Positions 1 to 5,196 of a stretch of DNA of 9,515 bases are shown piece after piece. The notes beneath the pieces are model-generated. The model was not told the DNA's origin and did not search any database. It worked only from the letters and a program-made list of their open reading frames with translations. Origin of the DNA: Candidatus Brocadiaceae bacterium (GTDB lineage: Bacteria > Planctomycetota > MHYJ01 > JACQXL01 > CAKKQI01); the NCBI GenBank assembly GCA_919901895.1, contig CAKKQI010000135.1, forward strand, positions 1 through 9,515. The letters are read 5' to 3'. A program made the position numbers and the translations under genes. The stretch's first letter is position 1. Each line of letters opens with the position of its first letter.

Positions 1-459
1 CTCGGCGAATCCGGTTGGTTTCTGGAACAAAATACCGGCCGAACGGCCTGTCCCGATTCTATCGGGAGTTGAGGTTAAATTTTTTTCGGTATAAGTTAGC
101 AGGCAATCAAGCAGGTTATCCTGATTAAAATCCACCAGGGCGATGTCTTCAATCCGGCCGTTAAAGTCGATAGTTTTAATGTCAAAACGGTGTAACCCAA
201 CCGGTTTGACGTCGTTATCCTGGGCCAGAATAGGTTTATTGGTTATCCGGATAAGCGTAATCAAAAAAAAGAGGAGAGCGATAGTTCGGTAAAACTTGCT
301 ACCAGTTAAAGGTGTCAGCGGTTGGTTTTTGCCGGAGACCGGATTATATTTTTTTATAACGGGACGTTGCGATTTAGGGAACAGAGGCGCTGTTTTCCTA
401 AGCGTCAATTTATTTTTTAATAAAAATATTTTATTTTGTCGGTTATTTAGTTTTCTCAT
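1..459 (-). CDS. N-terminal part of an exported FG-GAP/VCBS-like protein (runs off left edge)
   Basis: An open frame of 153 codons starts at the ATG at 459 and runs past base 1 without a stop. It begins with about 56 mostly basic residues. A hydrophobic stretch follows (about residues 58-71, ALLFFLITLI), ending in PILAQ near residue 80, so it looks like a signal peptide or signal anchor and predicts export. Residues 106-123 read DIALVDFNQDNLLDCLLTY. This resembles the calcium-binding loop of FG-GAP/VCBS repeats (DxNxDGxxD), with Asn in place of Gly. The start overlaps the rhaA stop as ATGA, so the gene is probably translationally coupled to rhaA; I see no strong ribosome binding site. The long basic segment before the hydrophobic helix is odd, and the true start could be a non-ATG codon further in. 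Residues 131-140 (TPDRIGTGRS) are encoded by a hairpin that may be an insertion. The substrate or role is unknown; a surface protein is the inference. Confidence 0.6.
   Translation of the reverse strand, partial: MRKLNNRQNKIFLLKNKLTLRKTAPLFPKSQRPVIKKYNPVSGKNQPLTPLTGSKFYRTIALLFFLITLIRITNKPILAQDNDVKPVGLHRFDIKTIDFNGRIEDIALVDFNQDNLLDCLLTYTEKNLTSTPDRIGTGRSAGILFQKPTGFAE
37..67. repeat. Tandem small hairpins inside the FG-GAP-like gene
   Basis: Two adjacent perfect inverted repeats are visible. GGCCG/CGGCC lies at 37-41 and 44-48, and TCCCGAT/ATCGGGA lies at 51-57 and 61-67 with a 3-base loop. They encode TPDRIGTGRS and flanking residues, directly after the putative calcium loop. A 7-bp hairpin alone is near chance in a window this size. 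The case rests on the CCCGA/TCGGG core being shared with stronger hairpins at 6608-6628 and 9193-9211. Confidence 0.35.
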
Positions 460-1718
460 AATCGTTTACCGGTAACTTTTTTTTCGTAAGCCTGTACTTC
501 CTTTAACCAGTCTGCTTCGGCCGGGACGTTATTCTTTAGGCAATAATAATCCCAGACCGCGCCGAAAGGAAGCGTTTTTGCTTCTTCCATCAATCCCAGC
601 CGGGTCAGGTTGTTCTTTTCATTTTCAAATTTCTTGAGCAATGCTTGCGGTTCTAGCAAAGCGATTAACAGGGCTTTTAACACGGCCCGCGCGCCAATCA
701 CCCACGCCCCAACCCGGTTAATGCTCGCATCAAAAAAATCAAGGGCCAGATGAACTTTTTTCAAAGCATCGCCCCGTACGATTTCTTCCATCACACTTCT
801 GATTTCATCGTTCAAAATTACCACGTGGTCGCTATCCCAGCGCACCCCGCGGCTGAGGTGCAATAACAATTCATTGGAAAATTGGAGGATGGCAGAGATT
901 TTGTCGGCGACGGATTCGGTCGGATGAAAATGTCCCAGGTCCAGGCAGACTATCAGACCGTTTTTTATCGCATAACTCAGATAAAATTCATGAGACCCGA
1001 CCACGTACGATTCGCTGCCGATGCCGAAAAGTTTGCTTTCCAATGAATCTTTGAGATATTTCCGATGATACTTAATCGCAAAAATTTCGTCCAGTGATTC
1101 TTTTAATAACTGCCGGTGCGTCCAGCGGTCGGCCGGCAAGTCTTTTGAGCCGTCCGGAATCCAGAGATTATGGATACAGGGGCTGTTTTGGCTTTTTCCC
1201 ATCAAGGCCGCAATTTTCCGGCAGCGTTTCACGTGTTCAACCCAGAATTTCCTGATTTCTTTATCACGGCTACTTAAGGTAAAACCTGTTTCTGCTTTCT
1301 GGTGCGAAAAACAGGTCGCATTAAAATCAAGTTTGAGATGATTTCGTTTAGCCCAGTCAATCCAGCCCTTGAAGTGCTCAGGTCCGATTTGGTCTCGCGC
1401 CACAGGTTTATTAACGAATTCACCATACAGTGCATGAAGATTTAAGCGATGCCGGCCCGGGAGCAGCGAAAAAACTTTTTCTAAATCAGCCCGTAATTCC
1501 TCTACCGTCCGCGCCTTGCCCGGATAATTACCGGTAACCTGGATCCCGTCGCCGGACAGCGCCGTCCCAGGTTTCTCAAACCCGCCCACATCATCTCCCT
1601 GCCAGCACTGGAGTGAAACGGAGACCCGGCTTAAAGTTTTAATGGCCTGTTCGGTGTTGACAGCTAATTCGGCATAACGTTCTTTAGCCAGCGCATAATT
1701 TCTTTTTATATTTTTCAT
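456..1718 (-). CDS. rhaA: L-rhamnose isomerase RhaA
   Basis: The 420-residue product matches the length and whole-chain pattern of E. coli RhaA (419 residues), which interconverts L-rhamnose and L-rhamnulose in the cytoplasm using Mn2+. Conserved blocks in order are CWQGDD (38-43), GNYPGKAR (63-70), DFNATCFSH (131-139), ESKLFGIGSESY (227-238), CLDLGHFHP (258-266), RWDSDHVV (293-300) and LDFFDASINR (326-335). The metal ligands corresponding to E. coli His262, Asp294 and Asp296 appear intact as His263, Asp295 and Asp297. The chosen ATG gives the expected N-terminus. It has no convincing Shine-Dalgarno; a TAAAAT hexamer ends 8 bases upstream (1727-1732, minus strand), so a leaderless message is possible. 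The fic gene lies 107 bases upstream and separates rhaA from rhaB. Its TGA stop overlaps the next start as ATGA. Confidence 0.98.
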   Translation of the reverse strand: MKNIKRNYALAKERYAELAVNTEQAIKTLSRVSVSLQCWQGDDVGGFEKPGTALSGDGIQVTGNYPGKARTVEELRADLEKVFSLLPGRHRLNLHALYGEFVNKPVARDQIGPEHFKGWIDWAKRNHLKLDFNATCFSHQKAETGFTLSSRDKEIRKFWVEHVKRCRKIAALMGKSQNSPCIHNLWIPDGSKDLPADRWTHRQLLKESLDEIFAIKYHRKYLKDSLESKLFGIGSESYVVGSHEFYLSYAIKNGLIVCLDLGHFHPTESVADKISAILQFSNELLLHLSRGVRWDSDHVVILNDEIRSVMEEIVRGDALKKVHLALDFFDASINRVGAWVIGARAVLKALLIALLEPQALLKKFENEKNNLTRLGLMEEAKTLPFGAVWDYYCLKNNVPAEADWLKEVQAYEKKVTGKRL

Positions 1719-1769
1719 AATTACAGATTTTAAGTATTACCATTTTTGAGAAAGCTCCTATAAATTTTA

Positions 1770-1780
1770 CCGTGCAATTT
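1770..1780 (-). promoter_or_regulatory. Candidate operator box upstream of rhaA (copy 1)
   Basis: CCGTGCAATTT on the plus strand (AAATTGCACGG in the direction of rhaA) lies 52-62 bases upstream of the rhaA start. The identical 11-mer occurs at 4606-4616 in the rhaB/lutC divergent spacer. Just next to this copy the sequence continues TTTGTGCGCAAC, giving TTGCGCAC and TTGCACGG as imperfect direct repeats on the minus strand. Shared placement before rha genes suggests a regulator site; no regulator gene is in the window. Confidence 0.35.
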
Positions 1781-1825
1781 GTGCGCAACCACCAAATAGC
1801 AAATCACGCTTTACCTTTCCACCCG

Positions 1826-2827
1826 TTAAATAATAGTATATTTGCCGGTTTTGTGCCCCCCGATTCTTTTTACCAGTTTATTATCCATCAACGGGTTAAG
1901 AATAAAATGGGCGCCCTGTTTGGTTGACTTGAGTTCCTTTTGTATCTCATTTATGCTTAATGGACTATATTGGAGAATCGTTAATAATTTTTCCTGTTTC
2001 GGGCTGAAAACTATCGGTTTAGTTTTACGGTGTTTTCCGATGAGAAGAATTCTACGCCAGACCAGGTCCAGTGTTTTTTCTATCGCCCCGGCCACAAATT
2101 CCAGCCAGCCGGTTAGGTCTTCCTTTTGCCGGCGCACCGCATCCAGCGCTTCGTAATAGGCCGGACGGTTTTCCCAGAATATTTCATCCACCGCAAAGAT
2201 ATGATAGGTATCAAACTTCTTGCGATAAAGTTCCCAGGTAGCCAGCGTTCGTCCCATCCGTCCGTTACCGTCGCCAAAGGGATGGATATGCTCAAAACGA
2301 TAGTGCAGAATGGCGGAACTGAGCACCGCCGGCAGTTCCGGCCCTTCATAGTTGAGCCAGTCAAGAAGTCCTTTCATCAAACCGGGAACCGAGGTGGCCG
2401 GCGGAGGAATATGATTACCGACATAAACCTGATAGGGCCGATAAGCCCCGACCGGTTCCCGCTCTAATGCCTTCTGGCCGATGATGGTATGAAGACGCAG
2501 GAGATCTTTTTCAGAGATGACTTTCGCCGCAGAACGCTGTTCAATAAAACGCAAGGCCGCAAAATAATTAAGCACTTCGTAGATATGTTTAGACCGGGCC
2601 TGCGGTAATTTACCGCCTTCAGAGAGGATTTTGACCTCTTTTAGCGTCAGAGGGTTACCTTCTATGGCGGTTGAGGAATGGCTGGTCCGGAGAAATGAAT
2701 CTTTTCTGATAGCCGGTATCCACGCCACGGAAACCGAGGCTGATTCTATCTTTGTTTTCAGTGCAGTAATATCTTCCAGTGTTTTTAATAACCGGCCGGT
2801 AACGGTGTAGCGGGGGGTATATTTCAT
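1826..2827 (-). CDS. Fic-family protein adenylyltransferase with N-terminal inhibitory helix and C-terminal winged helix
   Basis: The 333-residue product carries a complete Fic core, HPFGDGNGRMGR at 182-193, with the catalytic His182, the phosphate-binding GNGR and the final Arg193. Fic enzymes usually transfer AMP from ATP to a hydroxyl side chain of a target protein. SSTAIEGN at 51-58 fits the inhibitory motif (S/T)xxxE(G/N), with Glu56 as the expected blocking residue, so this is an autoinhibited class II Fic protein. Residues 125-150 (GAYRPYQVYVGN and following) fit the target-docking flap. Residues about 275-333 look like a winged-helix domain, common in this subfamily and possibly DNA- or partner-binding. 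It sits between rhaB and rhaA but has its own strong promoter and no evident metabolic link, so I suspect it arrived separately. No antitoxin-like partner gene is adjacent. The target is unknown. Confidence 0.93.
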   Translation of the reverse strand: MKYTPRYTVTGRLLKTLEDITALKTKIESASVSVAWIPAIRKDSFLRTSHSSTAIEGNPLTLKEVKILSEGGKLPQARSKHIYEVLNYFAALRFIEQRSAAKVISEKDLLRLHTIIGQKALEREPVGAYRPYQVYVGNHIPPPATSVPGLMKGLLDWLNYEGPELPAVLSSAILHYRFEHIHPFGDGNGRMGRTLATWELYRKKFDTYHIFAVDEIFWENRPAYYEALDAVRRQKEDLTGWLEFVAGAIEKTLDLVWRRILLIGKHRKTKPIVFSPKQEKLLTILQYSPLSINEIQKELKSTKQGAHFILNPLMDNKLVKRIGGHKTGKYTII

Positions 2828-2833
2828 AAAAGG

Positions 2834-2862
2834 ATTATAATTAATAGTAAAGTATAAGTCAA
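2834..2862 (-). promoter_or_regulatory. Sigma-70-type promoter of fic, apparently leaderless
   Basis: On the minus strand TTGACT (2862-2857) is separated by exactly 17 bases from TATAAT (2839-2834), close to the ideal housekeeping promoter. Only 6 bases separate the -10 hexamer from the fic ATG at 2827, so transcription should begin at or within a base or two of the start codon. No Shine-Dalgarno is present. The -35 lies inside one of two AAGTCAAG repeats (2856-2863 and 2868-2875). Confidence 0.7.
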
Positions 2863-2870
2863 GTAATAAG

Positions 2871-2926
2871 TCAAGGAAAATCTGCCCCCGCTCCAGCCAC
2901 GGCGGGACGGGGCAGATTTTCCTTGA
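2871..2926. repeat. Perfect 18-bp inverted repeat
   Basis: TCAAGGAAAATCTGCCCC at 2871-2888 is matched exactly by its reverse complement at 2909-2926 around a 20-base GC-rich loop. The loop can extend the stem partly through CGC/GCG. An 18-bp perfect match at this spacing is far beyond chance. It lies between the end of rhaB and the fic promoter. Neither side has a clear T-tract after the stem, so it looks more like a palindromic mobile repeat than a simple terminator, although it may also stop transcription from rhaB. Confidence 0.85.
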
Positions 2927-2956
2927 TCCTGACCCCGCCTTGGCGGGGGAAGGATC
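2925..2956. repeat. GC palindrome, intergenic copy of the element family
   Basis: GATCCT-GA-CCCCGCC-TT-GGCGGGG-GA-AGGATC forms a 13-pair hairpin interrupted by one GA/GA internal loop. Its core and right arm (CCCCGCCTTGGCGGGGGA then AGGATC) match the hairpin inside the lutB-lutA gene at 6567-6590 at 22 of 24 positions. It abuts the 18-bp inverted repeat, sharing two bases with it. Confidence 0.8.
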
Positions 2957-3055
2957 TAAATTGGTGAACCATTTCCACCCTACGTGGTGCAGGGTTAGGC
3001 AGCCTGATATAATTTCCTATGTAGGAACTCGTCCCTAGTCAAGACCAACGATATT
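2957..3055. other. Structured non-coding spacer downstream of rhaB
   Basis: No gene is visible here. It contains several short palindromes: ACCCT/AGGGT near 2977-2995, AGGC/GCCT near 2996-3004, and TTCCTA/TAGGAA at 3013-3026. An AGTCAAG at 3037-3043 repeats the one at 2869-2875, so the block 2871-3043 is bounded by 7-base direct repeats. This may be the rest of a composite repeat element, but the boundary evidence is weak. Confidence 0.4.
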
Positions 3056-4537
3056 TTAAGGTTGCTTTATTTCGCAAAATTTCGCGTACGCCTTATTCCA
3101 TTCTTCGGTCTGGCGTGGTTCATAGCGGGTAGAAGTAAACGAATGTTTAATAATCGCGCGCGCTTCGGATAAGGAATTAACATAACCCAAGCCCATCGCC
3201 TGAACCATAATATTTCCGATCGCGGTCGCTTCGGCCGGTCCGGCCAGGACCGGCAAACCGGTGGCATCCGCGGTAAATTGACAGAGCAAACTATTTTTCA
3301 CGCCGCCGCCGATAATATGAATTACTTTGATTGGCTTGGGATATATTTTTCGTAACTGGTCTAAGACGGTTCGGTATTTCAGGGCCAGACTTTCTAAAAT
3401 ACAGCGGGTTATTTCGGCCGGTGATTTAGGAACCGGTTGTTTGGTCTGCCGGCAGAATTGAGCCATTGCTTCCGGCATATCGGGTGGATTTAAAAACTCC
3501 GGTTGGTCCGGGTTAATCAATGCCTTAAAAGGTGGAGCCGAGGCGGCCTGTCCGGCTAATTCCTGATAATTTAATTTCCGTTTAGTCCAAGACTGGCGGC
3601 ACTGTTGGAGTATCCACAATCCCGTAATATTTTTCAGGAACCGGAACGTTCCACCGACCCCGCCCTCATTGGTGAAATTAAAATCCAGGGCCTGTTTGGT
3701 TAGCACTGGTTTTTTGGTTTCTACACCCATCAAAGACCAGGTGCCGGAACTGAGATAAGCCCATTCTTCACCTTCAGATGGCACAGCTGCGACTGCCGAG
3801 CCGGTATCATGGCTGGCTGGCGCAATCACCGGGACTTCAGGAAAACCGGTCTCCCGGAAAATTTCGCCGGTTAAATTACCGATAACGCTTCCGGGCAGGA
3901 TAATTTTTTGCATAATTGAGCGTGAAATTCCCAGGTTCTTAAATAATTCTTCGTCCCAATCTTTTTTTTGAGGATTATACAATTGCGAAGTGGTGGCGAA
4001 GGAAAATTCGGTTTTTTTCTGACCGGTTAGCAAATAATTAAATATGTCCGGAATAAAAAGCAGGTCCCGGGCTGATTTCAGAAGCGGTGATTTTTGTTTA
4101 ACCAGCGCGAACAATTGAAATAGTGTATTAAACTGCAGGAACTGGATGCCGGTTAATTGATAAACGTGTTGGCGCGGCACCAGTTTAAAGAATTTTTCCA
4201 TCATTCCGTTAGTTCGGTTATCGCGGTAGGCAAAAGGCAGTCCCAGAAAATTTCCCTGGCGGTCCAGTAAGGCGAAATCAACGCCCCAGGTGTCCAGACC
4301 CAGGCTGGCGAATCCGTTTGATTTAATTTTTGGTAAACCGGCCGCGATTTTTAAAGAGTGTTTTATTTCCTCGTAAAGCCGGAAGATATTCCAGTGCCAG
4401 CGGCCGTTGATGTTAAGCATTCCGTTCGGGAAACGGTTTAATTCTTTGATGGTGAGGCGCCGGCCGGTCAGCGTGCCCAGCACCGCCCGGCCGCTTTCTG
4501 CACCCAAATCAAAAGCCAGGAAATGAGGCATTTTCAT
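3056..4537 (-). CDS. rhaB: Rhamnulokinase RhaB (FGGY carbohydrate kinase)
   Basis: The 493-residue product matches E. coli RhaB (489 residues) along its length. It phosphorylates L-rhamnulose with ATP to L-rhamnulose 1-phosphate in the cytoplasm. Visible motifs are the N-terminal phosphate loop DLGAESGR (10-17), LGLDTWGVDF (79-88), YRDNRTNG (104-111), GIQFLQFNTL (130-139), ASHDTGSAVAAVP (241-253) with the expected catalytic Asp244, YLSSGTWSLMG (261-271), TNEGG (289-293) and the C-terminal IIGGG (408-412). These separate it from fuculokinase and xylulokinase relatives. Translation may start at Met1 or Met3; neither has a Shine-Dalgarno. It is divergent from lutC across a 104-base spacer, and fic follows on the same strand after a repeat-rich gap. 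Confidence 0.97.
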   Translation of the reverse strand: MKMPHFLAFDLGAESGRAVLGTLTGRRLTIKELNRFPNGMLNINGRWHWNIFRLYEEIKHSLKIAAGLPKIKSNGFASLGLDTWGVDFALLDRQGNFLGLPFAYRDNRTNGMMEKFFKLVPRQHVYQLTGIQFLQFNTLFQLFALVKQKSPLLKSARDLLFIPDIFNYLLTGQKKTEFSFATTSQLYNPQKKDWDEELFKNLGISRSIMQKIILPGSVIGNLTGEIFRETGFPEVPVIAPASHDTGSAVAAVPSEGEEWAYLSSGTWSLMGVETKKPVLTKQALDFNFTNEGGVGGTFRFLKNITGLWILQQCRQSWTKRKLNYQELAGQAASAPPFKALINPDQPEFLNPPDMPEAMAQFCRQTKQPVPKSPAEITRCILESLALKYRTVLDQLRKIYPKPIKVIHIIGGGVKNSLLCQFTADATGLPVLAGPAEATAIGNIMVQAMGLGYVNSLSEARAIIKHSFTSTRYEPRQTEEWNKAYAKFCEIKQP

Positions 4538-4598
4538 ATGATAAAATATAACATAAGATAATGAGTCAATCCAGAAAATTCTATGGCTGATATTTATC

Positions 4599-4626
4599 TT
4601 GATTCCCGTGCAATTTTGTTTATAAT
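4599..4626 (+). promoter_or_regulatory. Probable sigma-70-type promoter of the lut operon
   Basis: TTGATT (4599-4604) and TATAAT (4621-4626) are 16 bases apart. The -10 ends 15 bases before the lutC ATG, so the leader would be under about 10 bases. The only ribosome-site-like sequence is a weak CCGGAA at 4633-4638. The shared 11-base box fills most of the -35/-10 spacer, a position where a bound protein would repress. Confidence 0.55.
4606..4616 (-). promoter_or_regulatory. Candidate operator box between rhaB and lutC (copy 2)
   Basis: CCGTGCAATTT is identical to the copy at 1770-1780. It lies 69-79 bases upstream of the rhaB start in the same orientation as the copy before rhaA, and between the -35 and -10 of lutC. 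A single regulator could thus act on rhaA, rhaB and the lut operon. The evidence is one shared 11-mer only. Confidence 0.35.
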
Positions 4627-4641
4627 TTTTATCCGGAATCT

Positions 4642-5196
4642 ATGATGGAAAAATTCGTCCAACAATTTTCAACTGAAGCCGTTAAATCCGGCGCCACGGT
4701 AAGCGGTCCGTATGATTTGGCCGGACTGATGGAGTACCTGCGCAAATTAATCGCTTCTAAAAAACCGGCCAAAATTGCCGCCTGCCGGCCGGCCGATCGG
4801 CCAGACTGGCTTTCGCCGGAACTGATTAAAAACCTGGCGACCGCTTTACCGGACCAAACAATTTCATTAATTACCGACCCACAAACAGCTGAGACAGATT
4901 TTGATATAGGAATTACCGGATGTAGTTTCGGGATTGCCCAAACAGGAACGATTGGATTGGAGAGCAGTAATTCATGGGCGAGAAAAGTCAGCGCTTTGCC
5001 TTTGATTCATATCGCGATTTTGAACCAATCAAAAATATTGGAGACTTGGTCTGAGGCCTTAGAACTGGTTAACCGGACTCCATCAAATTACTATGCCCTG
5101 ATTACCGGTCCCAGCCGGACGGCTGATATTGAACGGGTCTTGACGTTAGGGGTCCACGGGCCGGAAGAGTTACATATAATTTTAACCAATGAATAA
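4642..5196 (+). CDS. lutC: LUD-domain lactate utilisation protein LutC/LldG
   Basis: This 184-residue protein is a single LUD (DUF162) domain, the small subunit type of the LutABC/LldEFG L-lactate oxidation complex. Diagnostic stretches are DIGITGCSFGIAQTGTIGL (88-106), ALITGPSRTADIE (152-164) and the C-terminal GVHGPEELHIIL (170-181), which is characteristic of LutC. It is shorter than B. subtilis LutC (about 240 residues), mainly at the N-terminus, as is common in LldG-type versions. Two ATGs stand in tandem at 4642 and 4645; I use the first. Its stop overlaps the start of the lutB-lutA gene by 8 bases, so the two are almost certainly co-translated. The subunit's exact chemical role is not settled in the family. 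Confidence 0.92.
   Translation: MMEKFVQQFSTEAVKSGATVSGPYDLAGLMEYLRKLIASKKPAKIAACRPADRPDWLSPELIKNLATALPDQTISLITDPQTAETDFDIGITGCSFGIAQTGTIGLESSNSWARKVSALPLIHIAILNQSKILETWSEALELVNRTPSNYYALITGPSRTADIERVLTLGVHGPEELHIILTNE

Larger units (their letters stand above)
4538..4641. promoter_or_regulatory. Divergent rhaB/lutC control region
   Basis: This AT-rich 104-base spacer serves both directions. For rhaB, the minus strand has TATATT (4550-4545) ending 7 bases before the ATG, and TTGACT at 4569-4564. Their spacing of 13 bases is too short for a standard pair, so the rhaB promoter is only tentative. The message would have almost no leader. The 11-base CCGTGCAATTT box lies between the two genes. Confidence 0.4.

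Noticed and set aside
1842..2467. Plus-strand open frames at 1842-2156 and 2126-2467, and a minus-strand frame at 2113-2364
   Set aside because: They lie wholly over the fic gene in other frames, show no family resemblance, and the fic protein has an intact catalytic motif.
1826..2827. Fic as the toxin of a FicT/FicA toxin-antitoxin pair
   Set aside because: The inhibitory motif is built into its own N-terminus (class II) and no small antitoxin gene lies directly upstream.
3008..3013. Plus-strand TATAAT downstream of rhaB
   Set aside because: No good -35 at the right distance, and it would only drive antisense transcription into rhaB.
2828..3055. Possible CRISPR array or tRNA in the repeat-rich spacer
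   Set aside because: The palindromes are not regularly spaced direct repeats with unique spacers, and no cloverleaf or CCA end can be drawn.
3067..3267. Minus-strand 66-codon frame inside rhaB
   Set aside because: Out-of-frame shadow of the conserved C-terminal part of rhaB; its Arg/Pro-rich composition reflects the frame shift.
4791..4802. 12-base palindrome GGCCGATCGGCC in lutC
   Set aside because: Lies in normal lutC coding sequence in a GGCC/CCGG-rich genome, has no shared core with the repeat family, and needs no special explanation.
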